From positions 1 to 59,540 of the forward strand of contig JAFZYC010000045.1 in NCBI GenBank assembly GCA_017616435.1: a stretch of 59,540 nucleotides of DNA, written 5' to 3'. The stretch is from Clostridia bacterium (GTDB lineage Bacteria; Bacillota; Clostridia; Christensenellales; CAG-138). Both the position numbers and the translations under genes were made by a program. Of the stretch, positions 48,744 to 57,392 are shown in pieces. The notes under the pieces were generated by a model that ran no database searches, was not told where the DNA came from, and worked only from the letters and a program-made list of their open reading frames with translations. The stretch's first letter is position 1. Each line of letters begins with the position of its first letter.

Positions 48744-51062
48744 TCACCTTGTCCTGCCGAAATAGGCCTTCATCTCGCTGTCCGAGAGGCCGAAATAGTT
48801 CTGTATCCCGGCAAGCACCGTCCTGTCGCGCTTGCCGTCCTTCACGTAGCTCTTGAGCTTTTCTATCGAACTGCGCCAGCCCGATACGGAAAGACCGTAT
48901 CTCGCGCGGTCGGCCTCGATCTCGGGCTCCATTATCGCCGCGAGCTCGTCCGCCTTACGCGTTATCGCCTGCTCGTTCAGTATCGAGCCCATGAGCGCCG
49001 CGTAGCGCTTCAAGAACTTATCGCGGAAATCCGGGTTTTTGAGCAGGGCGACTATTATCGCGTGGTTGCCGTCGTTCCTCGCCGTCCTGCCGATGGGGTC
49101 CTCCGTGTTGTTCCAGAGCGCCCAGTCGAGATCGAAGAAGCACCAGTGCCATCTGCCGTCGTCCTCCGCGGAGGAATAGAACCTGAGGTTCGCAAGGTCG
49201 CTGTCGCCCATGTAGGAGCGGCAGATGTACCAGTCCATGAGGCTGGTGCTGTCTATGCGGCGCATGACGTAGTCGTAATCCTCCTTGTTCCTCAGGTCGT
49301 GCGTCTTGCAGTATTTGATGAGGTCCATGAGGCCCTTGCCCGAGCCCGCGACCACCGAATCGCCGTAGTCCTTTACGAGGTTGATCGAATCCGCGGAGAC
49401 GCCGAGCCTCTGCGCGCAGTACTCGGTATCGATCCTCTCTCTCAGCCAGTAGAAGCCCCAGTATTCACCGTTGAGGTAGAGTATAACGGGGCGGTAGGCC
49501 TGCACGGAAAGCTCCGTCGCGCCGTCCACGAGGGAGGTGCAGAGCTCGTCGCGGAAGCCGCAGAAAACGAAATCCTCGCTGCCGCCTTTTAAAAGCAGGG
49601 AGTTGAAGGTATCGATATCCCTGTTCTCGAACACCTTGTATTTGAGCTTGCTCATCCCGTAGACGGAGCGGAAGCGGAGCTGGAAGTTCTGCTTGTCGCC
49701 CTTCTTGCTGTCGTTGCCGTGGAGCTTGAATCCGCAGGGAACGGAGAAGCACAGCTCGCCCTGATCCATCATTGTAACGAAGGCCTCATGCTCGTATTCG
49801 GGATCGACGTGGTTCAAAACGCCCTCCGAGCCCGTAAGGTATTCGCTCTTTATCGCGACGTTTATAACGGCGCAGGAGTGCTCTATCCCGACGAGGTAGA
49901 AGAACGAGGCGAGCTCGCTCCTTCTGGAGCCGTCGACGGCGACTGCGCGGATCGAGGCGATGCTGTTGACCTCTATGGGGCCGGTGTATTTTTTCGACTT
50001 TTCGCCCGGCTCGGTGCCGTCGAGGGTGTAGTAGATATCGCCCTCACCTTTGAGCTCGACCGAGATCGGCGCGTCGTACGCGCCGGAGGGCAGGCTCGCC
50101 GTCGGCGCGGGAAGATCCGCCTGATAGCCCGTAACGTTCTCCGCCCCGGGCGTGACGGTGCTCATGTACTCGAAGCCCTTGCCGATACGGCCGTAGCTCG
50201 CGTCCTTATTGAGATCGCCGGGCACTTTCACGCGGTCGACGAGCGTTCCCTCGCGGAAGAGGTAGACCGTCTCGCCGGAGGAGCTGATCTTGAACGGCGC
50301 CTGGTCGGGAGCTGCGTTTCCGGAGCAGTAGACGATGAAATAGCCGCCCGCCTCCAGCGTCGTTTCGGGGAAGCGGTAGCGTTCGGGCTCCGATTTTTTA
50401 TCGGAGAGAGTATAGAGGGAAAGATCCACGGCCTCGCCCGAGCCGTTGTAGATCTCCACGAAATCATAGTATTCCCCGTCGACGGGGATATGGGTGCTGT
50501 TGGATGAAACGACCTCGTTTATCCTGACGCCCGGCAGCTCCAGCGCGTCAAGATACGCCGCGTACCCCTCCGCCGTGTTGGGATAGCCGGGGGTCGGATA
50601 TTCGCACGCGCCCTCATGGGAGAACGAGCCCTCGCCGATCGATGCGTCGTAGCTGAGCTCGTCGACGACCTTCGAGCCGTGTATCAGCGTCACTCCGCCG
50701 CCGTCCTTTGAAAGACGGAACGGGGAATCGTCGGTGAGCTTCACCACCGCGTAGCCGTGAGCGGGTATGCGTATGCCGTCGAGCTTCATGACCTCTGACT
50801 TTGCGCCGTTTTTGGCAAGTATGTATCCCGTGAGCTCCGCCTCGTTTTCGCCGGAGTTGTAAAGCTCCACCCAGTCGTCGAGGCAGTTCATCACGAAGCC
50901 CGAGTTATCGGCCATGAGCTCGCTCAGAAGTATATGCTCCTCTTCCCTGTCGTCGCCGATATCGACGACCGGCCCTGTGGGTACGCTCCCCCTGCCGCTG
51001 CAGGAACAGAGCGCGGATACGGCAATGAGCGCCGCAAGCAAGAACGCGGAAAGCTTTTTCAT
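48744..51062 (-). CDS. CotH-like lipoprotein with lamin-tail domains
   Basis: 772 residues from the ATG at 51062 (AAAGGA upstream), where a signal peptide with lipobox ALCSC begins; longer readings have no signal. Two lamin-tail (LTD) domains follow: ILLSELMADNSG--DDWVELYNSGE near 45-130 and VRINEVVSSNSTH-YYDFVEIYNGSGE near 175-270. A chitobiase-like C-terminal domain (YYTLDGTEPGEKSKKYTGPI) precedes the CotH kinase region (FKLHGNDSKKGDKQNFQLRF, NSLLLKGG, GEYWGFYWLRERID, WHWCFFDLDWALWN). CotH proteins are atypical protein kinases in spore coats and in secreted proteins of anaerobes; LTD repeats suggest surface attachment. Confidence 0.88.
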   Translation of the reverse strand: MKKLSAFLLAALIAVSALCSCSGRGSVPTGPVVDIGDDREEEHILLSELMADNSGFVMNCLDDWVELYNSGENEAELTGYILAKNGAKSEVMKLDGIRIPAHGYAVVKLTDDSPFRLSKDGGGVTLIHGSKVVDELSYDASIGEGSFSHEGACEYPTPGYPNTAEGYAAYLDALELPGVRINEVVSSNSTHIPVDGEYYDFVEIYNGSGEAVDLSLYTLSDKKSEPERYRFPETTLEAGGYFIVYCSGNAAPDQAPFKISSSGETVYLFREGTLVDRVKVPGDLNKDASYGRIGKGFEYMSTVTPGAENVTGYQADLPAPTASLPSGAYDAPISVELKGEGDIYYTLDGTEPGEKSKKYTGPIEVNSIASIRAVAVDGSRRSELASFFYLVGIEHSCAVINVAIKSEYLTGSEGVLNHVDPEYEHEAFVTMMDQGELCFSVPCGFKLHGNDSKKGDKQNFQLRFRSVYGMSKLKYKVFENRDIDTFNSLLLKGGSEDFVFCGFRDELCTSLVDGATELSVQAYRPVILYLNGEYWGFYWLRERIDTEYCAQRLGVSADSINLVKDYGDSVVAGSGKGLMDLIKYCKTHDLRNKEDYDYVMRRIDSTSLMDWYICRSYMGDSDLANLRFYSSAEDDGRWHWCFFDLDWALWNNTEDPIGRTARNDGNHAIIVALLKNPDFRDKFLKRYAALMGSILNEQAITRKADELAAIMEPEIEADRARYGLSVSGWRSSIEKLKSYVKDGKRDRTVLAGIQNYFGLSDSEMKAYFGRTR

Positions 51063-51187
51063 TCTGACGGTCCTTTTCGCGCCTCCTGCCGGAGCGCAAA
51101 GCCCGGCACAGGCGCATTTTCTTTCGTTATGCATTGTACCATTTTTCCGCGCCGATATCAACAGGAACGGCCCTTTTACGACAAAAA

Positions 51188-51216
51188 GGGCGGATGGAGC
51201 CCAGCTCCATCCGCCC
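51188..51216 (-). terminator. Terminator of the GLUG/dockerin gene
   Basis: GGGCGGATGGAG (51188-51199) pairs perfectly with 51205-51216; on the minus strand a TTTTTG tail follows. Confidence 0.9.
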
Positions 51217-51233
51217 GTGTTTTCTGTTTTCGG

Positions 51234-54200
51234 TCAGCCCGTCATCGCGTTCCTCAGTATCATCAGCGCGTCGGAGGAGTTGACCTCCCCGTCGCCGGTG
51301 ATATCCGCCCTCGCCAGCTCCTCCGGCCCGAGCGTGAGTATCCCCATGGAATACCGCAGCACCATGAGCGCGTCGGATGAGGAGATCGCGCCGTCGCCGT
51401 TGACGTCGCCCATCAAAGGCCCGGGATCGGGAGGCTGCAGCGCCTCAAGCGCGGCGATGATGGCCGCCCTCGTCAAAGGCCCGCAGATGCCGTCCGGCTC
51501 GAGGCCGTGCGCCGTCTGGAACTCCACCACCGCGTTAAATGTCGCGGGGCCGAGTATGCCGTCTATCTCCAGGGGATATCCCAAAAGGTTCAGCGCCGCC
51601 TGCAGCCACATCACGTCCTCGCCCGTGTCGCCCCTTCTGAGCGTGCGCTCCGGCACGGGATAGTTCGAAGGATCGTACGGGTCCGGCGTGGGCGTCGGCG
51701 TGGGGTCGGGCGTAGGCGTGGGGTCGGGCGTAGGCGTGGGTTCGGCCGTCTCGGTGGGTTCGGCCGTTTCCGTGGGCTCCGCCGTCTCGGTGGGCTCGGC
51801 CGTTTCCGTGGGCTCGGCCGTTTCCGTGGGCTCGGCCGTTTCCGTGGGCTCGGCCGTTTCCGTGGGCTCTGCCGTCTCGGTGGGCTCGGCGGTCTCTGTG
51901 GGTTCGGGAGTCGGCGTAGGCGTAGGCTCCGCGGTGGGAGTCGGAGTGGGCTCTGGGGGCGTATAATCTGGCATCTTATCCGCCGTGTACGCGGGCGAGC
52001 GAAGCTCCGCGAAGGGATATTCGGTGGCCGGATCTATGTTCCACACCGTATCGAAATCGTAGTCCTGATAGGACGCGCTGTTTGCGAACGCCGCAGCCTC
52101 CATTGCCGTGCCGCAGCTCGTGCCGCCGGAGCAGCACCCCGCGAGCATGTATGTATTCGCGACCGTCGTGCCGCTGCTCTTGGAGCCGATCGCGCCGCCC
52201 TTCTGGCGTTTCGCTGTGACCGTGCCGACGTTGTAGCAGCGGGAGACCGTGTTTGTGCCCGTGGCTTTGGCGAGCACGCCGCCCGCGGTCTCGACGCAGG
52301 TGATATCGCCCGTATTGAAGCAGTCCGCTATCGTGCCGGAGCTCGAAATGCCCACGACGCCGCCCGTTATGAAGCCGGTGGAGATATCGTGGCCGCTGTA
52401 GCATTTTTCGACCGCGGCCGAGGTTATGCTCCCCGCGACGCCGCCGATCATCTTCGCGCCGCGCACGTCGCCGTTGTTGCGGCAGCGGGTGACGGTCGAG
52501 GAGTTCGCGGTTCCCACGACTCCGCCCGTGCGCTCATAGCTCTTGACGAAGCTCGCGAGGTTGGAGCAATAGCTTATGCTGCAGTTGTCATGCGCCCAGC
52601 CGACTATGCCGCCGGTATCGGATGAGCCGCGCACGGAATAGAGGTTGGAGCAGTTGGTGATCTGGGTCGATCCGTCCGGAGCGGTCACGTAGCCGGCTAT
52701 GCCGCCCGCCCAGAGCGAGGCTCTGACCTTGCCCGCGTTGCAGCAGTTGACGACCCCGCCGTAGTTGTCGAGATAGCCTACTATGCCGCCGACGTTATCG
52801 ACGGCCTCCATGTAGGACCGCGCGACGGTGAGGTTCTTTATATAGCCCGCGGCGTTGTTCCCGACGTACCCGAACAGGCCGAAGAAGCTCATCCTGTTGT
52901 GGGAGAAGAACACGCCGTAAACGGTGTGCCCCTGCCCGTCGAAGCTGCCGCGGAAAATATGCTTGTCGCTGTTGGTGGTGTAGCAGCCTATCGGCGTCCA
53001 CCAGTTCGCGGGCTGGTTGAAGTAATCCCAGCTCGTCCAGCCGTCGGTGTCGTTGAGCCAGATATCGTCCGTGAGCACGAAGTATTTGCCGCTGTAGGTC
53101 GTTCCGTTTTCGACCTTATAGGAAAGGTAGGCCAGCTGTGCCGGGGTGGAGATCCTGTAAGGATCGGCTTCCGTGCCCGTGCCGCCCGCGTAGGAGGAGG
53201 CGACGCTGCCGTCCCATATCGCCCTCGTCTCGACGGCGGGATATTCCGCTTCGGGCTCTTCCGCGTCGAACGGGACATAGTCCGCGCCGGAAACGGATGA
53301 CATGGCCGCGTCATAGTTGAACTGCACGGTCATAAGGCCGCGGTGGGTCCAGCTCCTGTCGCCGAGCCTCGTCACGACTACGCCGTAGGAGACGCCGCGC
53401 GCCTCGACGATGAGCGGAGCGCCGTCCTCGTCGAAGCCGCAGACCCAGCCGATATGGCCCATCTTGCCGAGCCTTTCCGACCAGACGAAGACCGCCTCGC
53501 CGACGACCCACGCGCGGTCGATCTCCGATATCTTGCCCTTGGAGGTGCACCAGTTGTTGTAGTTCATCTCCACGTTGATATCGGTCGTCACGCCCTCCTC
53601 GTATGTCATCCATGCGTCGAGCAGGCCCTGGCAGTCCGTGGCGTAGGTGGAGCGGCTCCAGTCGGCGGTTATCTCATCATACTGGGGACGCAGCATGTAT
53701 TTCGTGTAGTTGTTGTTGTAGAAGGTGTTGAGCGTGGTGTTGCTCGTCGCGACGCGTACGCTGCCGTAGAGGTATTCCCACGGGGACGTCCCGCAGGAGG
53801 ACGCCGCGACGTACATGTTCGCGTTCGTCGGGATGGTGGAAGCGTCTATATGCGTGAGCGCCCACCTTATGAACTTGGCCACGCTGTGCTTGGTCGCGCG
53901 GGTTTTGACGGGCTCCGCTTCCGCTGCCGAGCCGAGCCCGGCGCAGCGGAACGTCACGCCGAGGCCCGTGACCGAGCCGACATAGCTCCTGCCCGATACA
54001 GCGCCGCGGTCCAGGCAGTCGTAAGCGTCGCCGCGGCCTATAACGCCGCCGACCTCGAAGCCGCCCGAGACCTTTCCGTAGTTTTTGCAGTTGTAGACGG
54101 AGCCTTCGCCCACGACGCCGCCGACGCGGCACACGCCGCTGACCTCCGCCATGTTCACGCAGTCCGCAGCAGAGCCGTAACCGACTATGCCCGCGGTCAT

Positions 54201-54638
54201 GTTCCCGCCGATAACGGTCGAATCCGCGAGCGTCAATCCGCTTATCGCGCCGAAGCTCACGCCGAAGAGCGCGGCGTTATCCTCCCCGGTCTCGATACAG
54301 ACGCCGGATATCATGTGCCCGCGCCCGTCGAAGCTGCCCGTAAAGGCGTGTTCCGCGTCCCTGCCTATGGGCTCGAACGCCATGCCGTAAAGCTCTATAT
54401 CGCACGAAAGCGCAAAGCACATGCCGCTCGTGTCGAGGCCGCCGTTCACAAGGCGGGAGAGCGCGCAAAGCTCCTCCCCGCATGAGATCATGTAGGGATC
54501 TTCCTCGCTGCCCGCGCCAATGAACTTGATCGCCTCCGGCGCGGCCTCCTTCCCCGCCCCGAGCGCCGAGACCGGCGCCGCGAAGGCGGCTGAAATGAAC
54601 ATTATCGCAGCAAGCAGGAGCGCCGTTCTTCTCTTCAT
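51234..54638 (-). CDS. Giant surface protein: GLUG repeats, papain-like domain, PG-binding, dockerin
   Basis: 1134 residues from the ATG at 54638, where a clear signal peptide starts. GLUG-type beta-helix repeats (GGVVGEGSVYNCKNYGKVSGG) lie at about 90-220. A papain-like region at about 240-420 has ATDCQGLLDAWMTYEEG as the probable Cys site and MGHIGWVCGFDEDG as the His site. A second GLUG run covers about 500-800. Then come a Thr/Glu/Ala/Pro stalk of nine TETAEP units, a PG_binding_1 domain (LRRGDTGEDVMWLQAALNLLG), and a dockerin (GDVNGDGAISSSDALMVLR, ADITGDGEVNSSDALMILR). It probably remodels or anchors to the wall. Confidence 0.88.
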   Translation of the reverse strand: MKRRTALLLAAIMFISAAFAAPVSALGAGKEAAPEAIKFIGAGSEEDPYMISCGEELCALSRLVNGGLDTSGMCFALSCDIELYGMAFEPIGRDAEHAFTGSFDGRGHMISGVCIETGEDNAALFGVSFGAISGLTLADSTVIGGNMTAGIVGYGSAADCVNMAEVSGVCRVGGVVGEGSVYNCKNYGKVSGGFEVGGVIGRGDAYDCLDRGAVSGRSYVGSVTGLGVTFRCAGLGSAAEAEPVKTRATKHSVAKFIRWALTHIDASTIPTNANMYVAASSCGTSPWEYLYGSVRVATSNTTLNTFYNNNYTKYMLRPQYDEITADWSRSTYATDCQGLLDAWMTYEEGVTTDINVEMNYNNWCTSKGKISEIDRAWVVGEAVFVWSERLGKMGHIGWVCGFDEDGAPLIVEARGVSYGVVVTRLGDRSWTHRGLMTVQFNYDAAMSSVSGADYVPFDAEEPEAEYPAVETRAIWDGSVASSYAGGTGTEADPYRISTPAQLAYLSYKVENGTTYSGKYFVLTDDIWLNDTDGWTSWDYFNQPANWWTPIGCYTTNSDKHIFRGSFDGQGHTVYGVFFSHNRMSFFGLFGYVGNNAAGYIKNLTVARSYMEAVDNVGGIVGYLDNYGGVVNCCNAGKVRASLWAGGIAGYVTAPDGSTQITNCSNLYSVRGSSDTGGIVGWAHDNCSISYCSNLASFVKSYERTGGVVGTANSSTVTRCRNNGDVRGAKMIGGVAGSITSAAVEKCYSGHDISTGFITGGVVGISSSGTIADCFNTGDITCVETAGGVLAKATGTNTVSRCYNVGTVTAKRQKGGAIGSKSSGTTVANTYMLAGCCSGGTSCGTAMEAAAFANSASYQDYDFDTVWNIDPATEYPFAELRSPAYTADKMPDYTPPEPTPTPTAEPTPTPTPEPTETAEPTETAEPTETAEPTETAEPTETAEPTETAEPTETAEPTETAEPTETAEPTPTPDPTPTPDPTPTPTPDPYDPSNYPVPERTLRRGDTGEDVMWLQAALNLLGYPLEIDGILGPATFNAVVEFQTAHGLEPDGICGPLTRAAIIAALEALQPPDPGPLMGDVNGDGAISSSDALMVLRYSMGILTLGPEELARADITGDGEVNSSDALMILRNAMTG
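51741..51902 (-). repeat. Nine tandem 18-bp units encoding TETAEP
   Basis: Nine near-identical 18-bp copies run without a break inside the stalk region of the GLUG/dockerin gene. Differences are mostly silent (GCCGTTTCC versus GCCGTCTCG), so the protein repeat is exact while the DNA has drifted. Copy number may vary between strains. Confidence 0.9.
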
Positions 54639-54899
54639 AATGCGAAACGCCTTTCCGTTTTTTCGGTCGGTATACTTACCATGATACCATAATAACATGC
54701 CGTCCCCCAAAAATCAACGCACGGCAGCCCGGAAAATGCAGGAAAACGCTCAAAAAAACGGCGTTTGCCCCCATTACCCCCTTGATTTTTGACCGAATCT
54801 GTATTATAATCCGCCGTAACCGTCCGCAAGGGACGGGCGCATTTATTCAAACTCATGAAAAGAAAAACAAAAAAACACAATATAGAGGAGTCAGAACCT

Positions 54900-55961
54900 A
54901 TGAGGAAGATCGGTATCCTGACCGGCGGCGGCGACTGCCCCGGTCTCAACGCCGTTATCAGGGGCGTTGTTGAAAAATGTGCGGAGGCGGGCATAGAGGT
55001 GTTCGGCTTCCGTGACGGCTGGCGCGGCGCCATGCGCGCGCAGGGCCGTTGGCTCACCCTTTCCGAGGTGGAGGGCATTCAGACCCAGGGCGGCACCATT
55101 ATCGGCAGCTCCCGTACGAACGTCATGAAGGACCCCAACGGTCCCGAGACCATAATAGAGGTTTTGAGGGCGCTGGATCTTGAGGCCGTTGTCGCCATCG
55201 GCGGCGACGATACGCTGGGCGTTGCGAATGAGCTTCGCAAGCGCGGCATAAACGTCATCGGCGTTCCCAAGACCATCGACAACGACCTTTCCTGCACGGA
55301 TTACACATTCGGCTTCGAGACGGCTTCCAATATCGCGATGGAGGCCATCGACCGCCTGCAGACGACCGCCAAGGCGCATTCGAGGTGTATAGTCGTCGAG
55401 TGCATGGGCCGTCACACGGGCTGGATCGCGCTTCAGGCGGGCCTCGCCGCGAACGCGAGCCTCGTGCTCATCCCCGAGTTCCCCAAGACGTTTGAAGAGA
55501 TCGTATCCCTCGTCCGCCGCAGGTATCTGCGCGGCGACCGCTACACCATAATCGTCGTGGCGGAGGGCTTCGAGCTCAAGGACGGCGAGTCCATCGACGT
55601 CGGCACGGACGCCTTCGGCAACAAGCTCCTCATACAGAAGAACCTTGCCAAGCACCTTTCCGATATGATCGAAGCCGCCATGAGGAACGATCCTCTCCTC
55701 GGCGAGGACGCGCAGTTCTTCGAGTGCCGTCCCGTCGTATTGGGCCACGTCCAGCGCGGCGGCGCGCCCTGCGCGTTTGACCGCGTGCTCGGCACCCGCC
55801 TCGGCATCAAGGCCGGCGAGCTGGTCGTCGCCCGCGATTACGGCAACATGGTCGGCATGACCAGCGGCAAGATCGTCGCCGCCGATCTCGACGTCGCCGT
55901 CACCGTCCGCAAGGAGGTCGATAAGGAGTTCTACGACGCCGCCTCGCTGTATTTCAAATAA
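54900..55961 (+). CDS. pfp: Phosphofructokinase, pyrophosphate-dependent type
   Basis: 353 residues from the ATG at 54900 (GAGGAG upstream); an earlier start at 54855 adds an unusual Lys-rich segment before that ribosome site. GILTGGGDCPGLNAVIRG opens a PFK. The active site reads AIGGDDTLG, where the Asp after GGD replaces the Gly of ATP enzymes, and PKTIDNDL, with Lys instead of Gly before TIDND. Both changes mark pyrophosphate-dependent enzymes. MGRHTGWIA and GHVQRGGAP are also present. It makes fructose 1,6-bisphosphate reversibly in glycolysis, saving ATP, as common in anaerobic Clostridia. A terminator follows directly. Confidence 0.92.
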   Translation: MRKIGILTGGGDCPGLNAVIRGVVEKCAEAGIEVFGFRDGWRGAMRAQGRWLTLSEVEGIQTQGGTIIGSSRTNVMKDPNGPETIIEVLRALDLEAVVAIGGDDTLGVANELRKRGINVIGVPKTIDNDLSCTDYTFGFETASNIAMEAIDRLQTTAKAHSRCIVVECMGRHTGWIALQAGLAANASLVLIPEFPKTFEEIVSLVRRRYLRGDRYTIIVVAEGFELKDGESIDVGTDAFGNKLLIQKNLAKHLSDMIEAAMRNDPLLGEDAQFFECRPVVLGHVQRGGAPCAFDRVLGTRLGIKAGELVVARDYGNMVGMTSGKIVAADLDVAVTVRKEVDKEFYDAASLYFK

Positions 55962-55975
55962 GGAAAACCGAATCA

Positions 55976-56004
55976 GGCGTGGTCCCAAACCACGCCGTTT
56001 TTTT
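55976..56004 (+). terminator. Intrinsic terminator after the phosphofructokinase
   Basis: GGCGTGGT (55976-55983) pairs with ACCACGCC (55989-55996) and is followed by GTTTTTTT. Confidence 0.95.
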
Positions 56005-56015
56005 AGGAGGATATT

Positions 56016-56573
56016 ATGAACGGTAAAGCGGAGATCCGCGGGAACGCGAAGTTTTCCCACAAAAAGTATTACCCCATACGCAAGCTGATCTTTTCTCCCT
56101 TCGGCAGCTTCAAAATGCTTAAGGAGAAGATGCACGCCGATATGTGCATCGAGTACGTCGGCAGCGTTTTGAAGCAGGGCGACCTGCAGCCGGCACTCGT
56201 ATGCTCGGAGGCGCCGTTCACCGTCGCCGCGTATTCGGACGAGATGGATGCGGTCGTCATGCTGGAGTTCCCGAAGGAGCTTCGGGAGCAGTACGGCCTC
56301 CACGTGGGGGATCGGCTCGTGACCTCGGTCGGATATCTTGAGGGCGTGGACGTTTCACTCGCGCCGGATATCTTCCCCGGCGAGGGCTTCACCCGCAATT
56401 ATGCGGAGTTCGTGCCCATCGTGCAGCTTTTCCTCGCCTCCGACGAGGAAAAGGCAATGGCGCGCACGGCGGAATTCGACGAGGTGCATTGGCAGAAGGT
56501 TGAGCGGCTTGCTTCCTCTTACGCTAAGGAGCACCCAGACCTTAAGCGCGACGGGTTCTTCTATTTCAAATAA
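56016..56573 (+). CDS. Unknown 185-residue protein
   Basis: TAGGAGG lies just before the ATG. The protein is soluble with no signal peptide, has a basic start (FSHKKYYPIRKLIFSPFGSFKMLKEKM), a mixed alpha/beta middle (DMCIEYVGSVLKQGDLQPALVCSEAPFTVAAYSDEMDAVVMLEFP) and a helical end. I do not recognise the family. It sits between phosphofructokinase and the heat-shock gene, with a terminator on each side, so it is transcribed alone or by read-through. Confidence 0.8.
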   Translation: MNGKAEIRGNAKFSHKKYYPIRKLIFSPFGSFKMLKEKMHADMCIEYVGSVLKQGDLQPALVCSEAPFTVAAYSDEMDAVVMLEFPKELREQYGLHVGDRLVTSVGYLEGVDVSLAPDIFPGEGFTRNYAEFVPIVQLFLASDEEKAMARTAEFDEVHWQKVERLASSYAKEHPDLKRDGFFYFK

Positions 56574-56616
56574 AGCCCAAAACCGGGAAGACAGGGTGAA
56601 AACAGCATAAAAAATC

Positions 56617-56643
56617 GGCCTCCGCGGGAGATTTGCGGAGGCC
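56617..56643. terminator. Hairpin between unknown gene and hsp20
   Basis: GGCCTCCGC (56617-56625) pairs with GCGGAGGCC (56635-56643); on the minus strand TTTTTT follows, ending hsp20. Confidence 0.9.
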
Positions 56644-56658
56644 GTTCGTATTGCGGCT

Positions 56659-57114
56659 TCAGCCCTCGATCATTATGGTCTTCTTCTCAGGGAGCTTTTT
56701 CTCGTCCTTCTTGGGGAGCGTGAGCTTCAATACGCCGTCCTCGAACCTTGCCTTGATATCCTCCTCGGTGAGGTTCCTGCCGACGAAGAAGCTCCTCTGC
56801 ATGGAGCCCATGTAACGCTCCTGCCTGATCATGCGGCCCTTCTTGTCCTGCTCGTCCTTGTCAAGGCCCTTCGCCGCGGATACGGTGAGGCAGCCGTTTT
56901 CAAGGCTGAGCGTGATCTCGTCCTTCTTGAAGCCGGGCAGATCGATATCGATCTCATAGCCCTCGTCATGCTCGTGAACGTCGGTCTTCATAAGATGGCC
57001 GGCATGCTTGCCGTAAAGCTTCCTTTCCGCGTTGTCAAAGCCCCTGAACACGGGGAACGCGAGATCCTCCAGATCATCGAACCAACTGTCGTTAAAAAGC
57101 GTGGGATACAACAT
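56659..57114 (-). CDS. Hsp20/alpha-crystallin small heat-shock protein
   Basis: 151 residues. A short aromatic N-terminus (LFNDSWFDDLEDLAFPVF) leads to an alpha-crystallin domain: KTDVHEHDEGYEIDIDLPGFKKDEITLSLENGCLTV, then SFFVGRNLTEEDIKARFEDGVLKLTLPKK with the G-x-L motif. The end KTIMIEG carries the I-x-I-type tail used in oligomer assembly. It holds unfolding proteins during heat or other stress. A CIRCE operator overlaps its promoter, so HrcA control is expected. AGGAGG precedes the start. Confidence 0.95.
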   Translation of the reverse strand: MLYPTLFNDSWFDDLEDLAFPVFRGFDNAERKLYGKHAGHLMKTDVHEHDEGYEIDIDLPGFKKDEITLSLENGCLTVSAAKGLDKDEQDKKGRMIRQERYMGSMQRSFFVGRNLTEEDIKARFEDGVLKLTLPKKDEKKLPEKKTIMIEG

Positions 57115-57254
57115 AAGTCATTCCTCCTTTACCAATCACACTTTTATTATGCGCATCGGGACGGAGTCAATACCTCGGGTCCGCATCTTTCTTCGGTGCC
57201 TGCCATCTTCGAGCCTGCGGCCCTTACCTTTCTTCTCTGTTCCTTTGTGCCTAC

Positions 57255-57296
57255 ATTATAGCACTGTTGTTAGCACTGTCAAGCGTTGAGTGCTAA
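57255..57296 (-). promoter_or_regulatory. CIRCE operator and promoter of hsp20
   Basis: TTAGCACTG-N9-GAGTGCTAA at 57270-57296 matches the CIRCE consensus with one changed base. On the minus strand TTGACA (57282-57277) lies inside it and TATAAT (57260-57255) follows 16 nt downstream, so bound HrcA would cover the -35. Confidence 0.9.
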
Positions 57297-57351
57297 TATA
57301 TTTGTATATTTTATCGGATGGGCGGAACGGCTGGCGGAATACAATAAAAAA

Positions 57352-57374
57352 GCCGCCCCCGTATCGGGAGCGGC
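57352..57374 (-). terminator. Terminator of the InlB-repeat/dockerin gene
   Basis: GCCGCCCCCG (57352-57361) pairs with CGGGAGCGGC (57365-57374) with one G-U; on the minus strand it is followed by TTTTTT. Confidence 0.9.
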
Positions 57375-57392
57375 CCTCATATCGTTTTGGGA

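Noticed and set aside
51741-51902. Possible CRISPR-like array
   Set aside because: The 18-bp units are contiguous without spacers and encode a TETAEP stalk in frame. No array or cas gene was seen anywhere in the window.
53343-54485. Long plus-strand frames opposite the GLUG/dockerin gene, and similar ones near 47.8 and 49.7 kb
   Set aside because: High-GC codon use on the coding strand leaves the opposite strand free of stops; no signals support expression.
54891-56303. Minus-strand reading frame of 470 codons opposite phosphofructokinase
   Set aside because: It is the antisense shadow of a certain gene in GC-rich DNA, spans an intrinsic terminator and a gene boundary, and has no ribosome site or recognisable domain.
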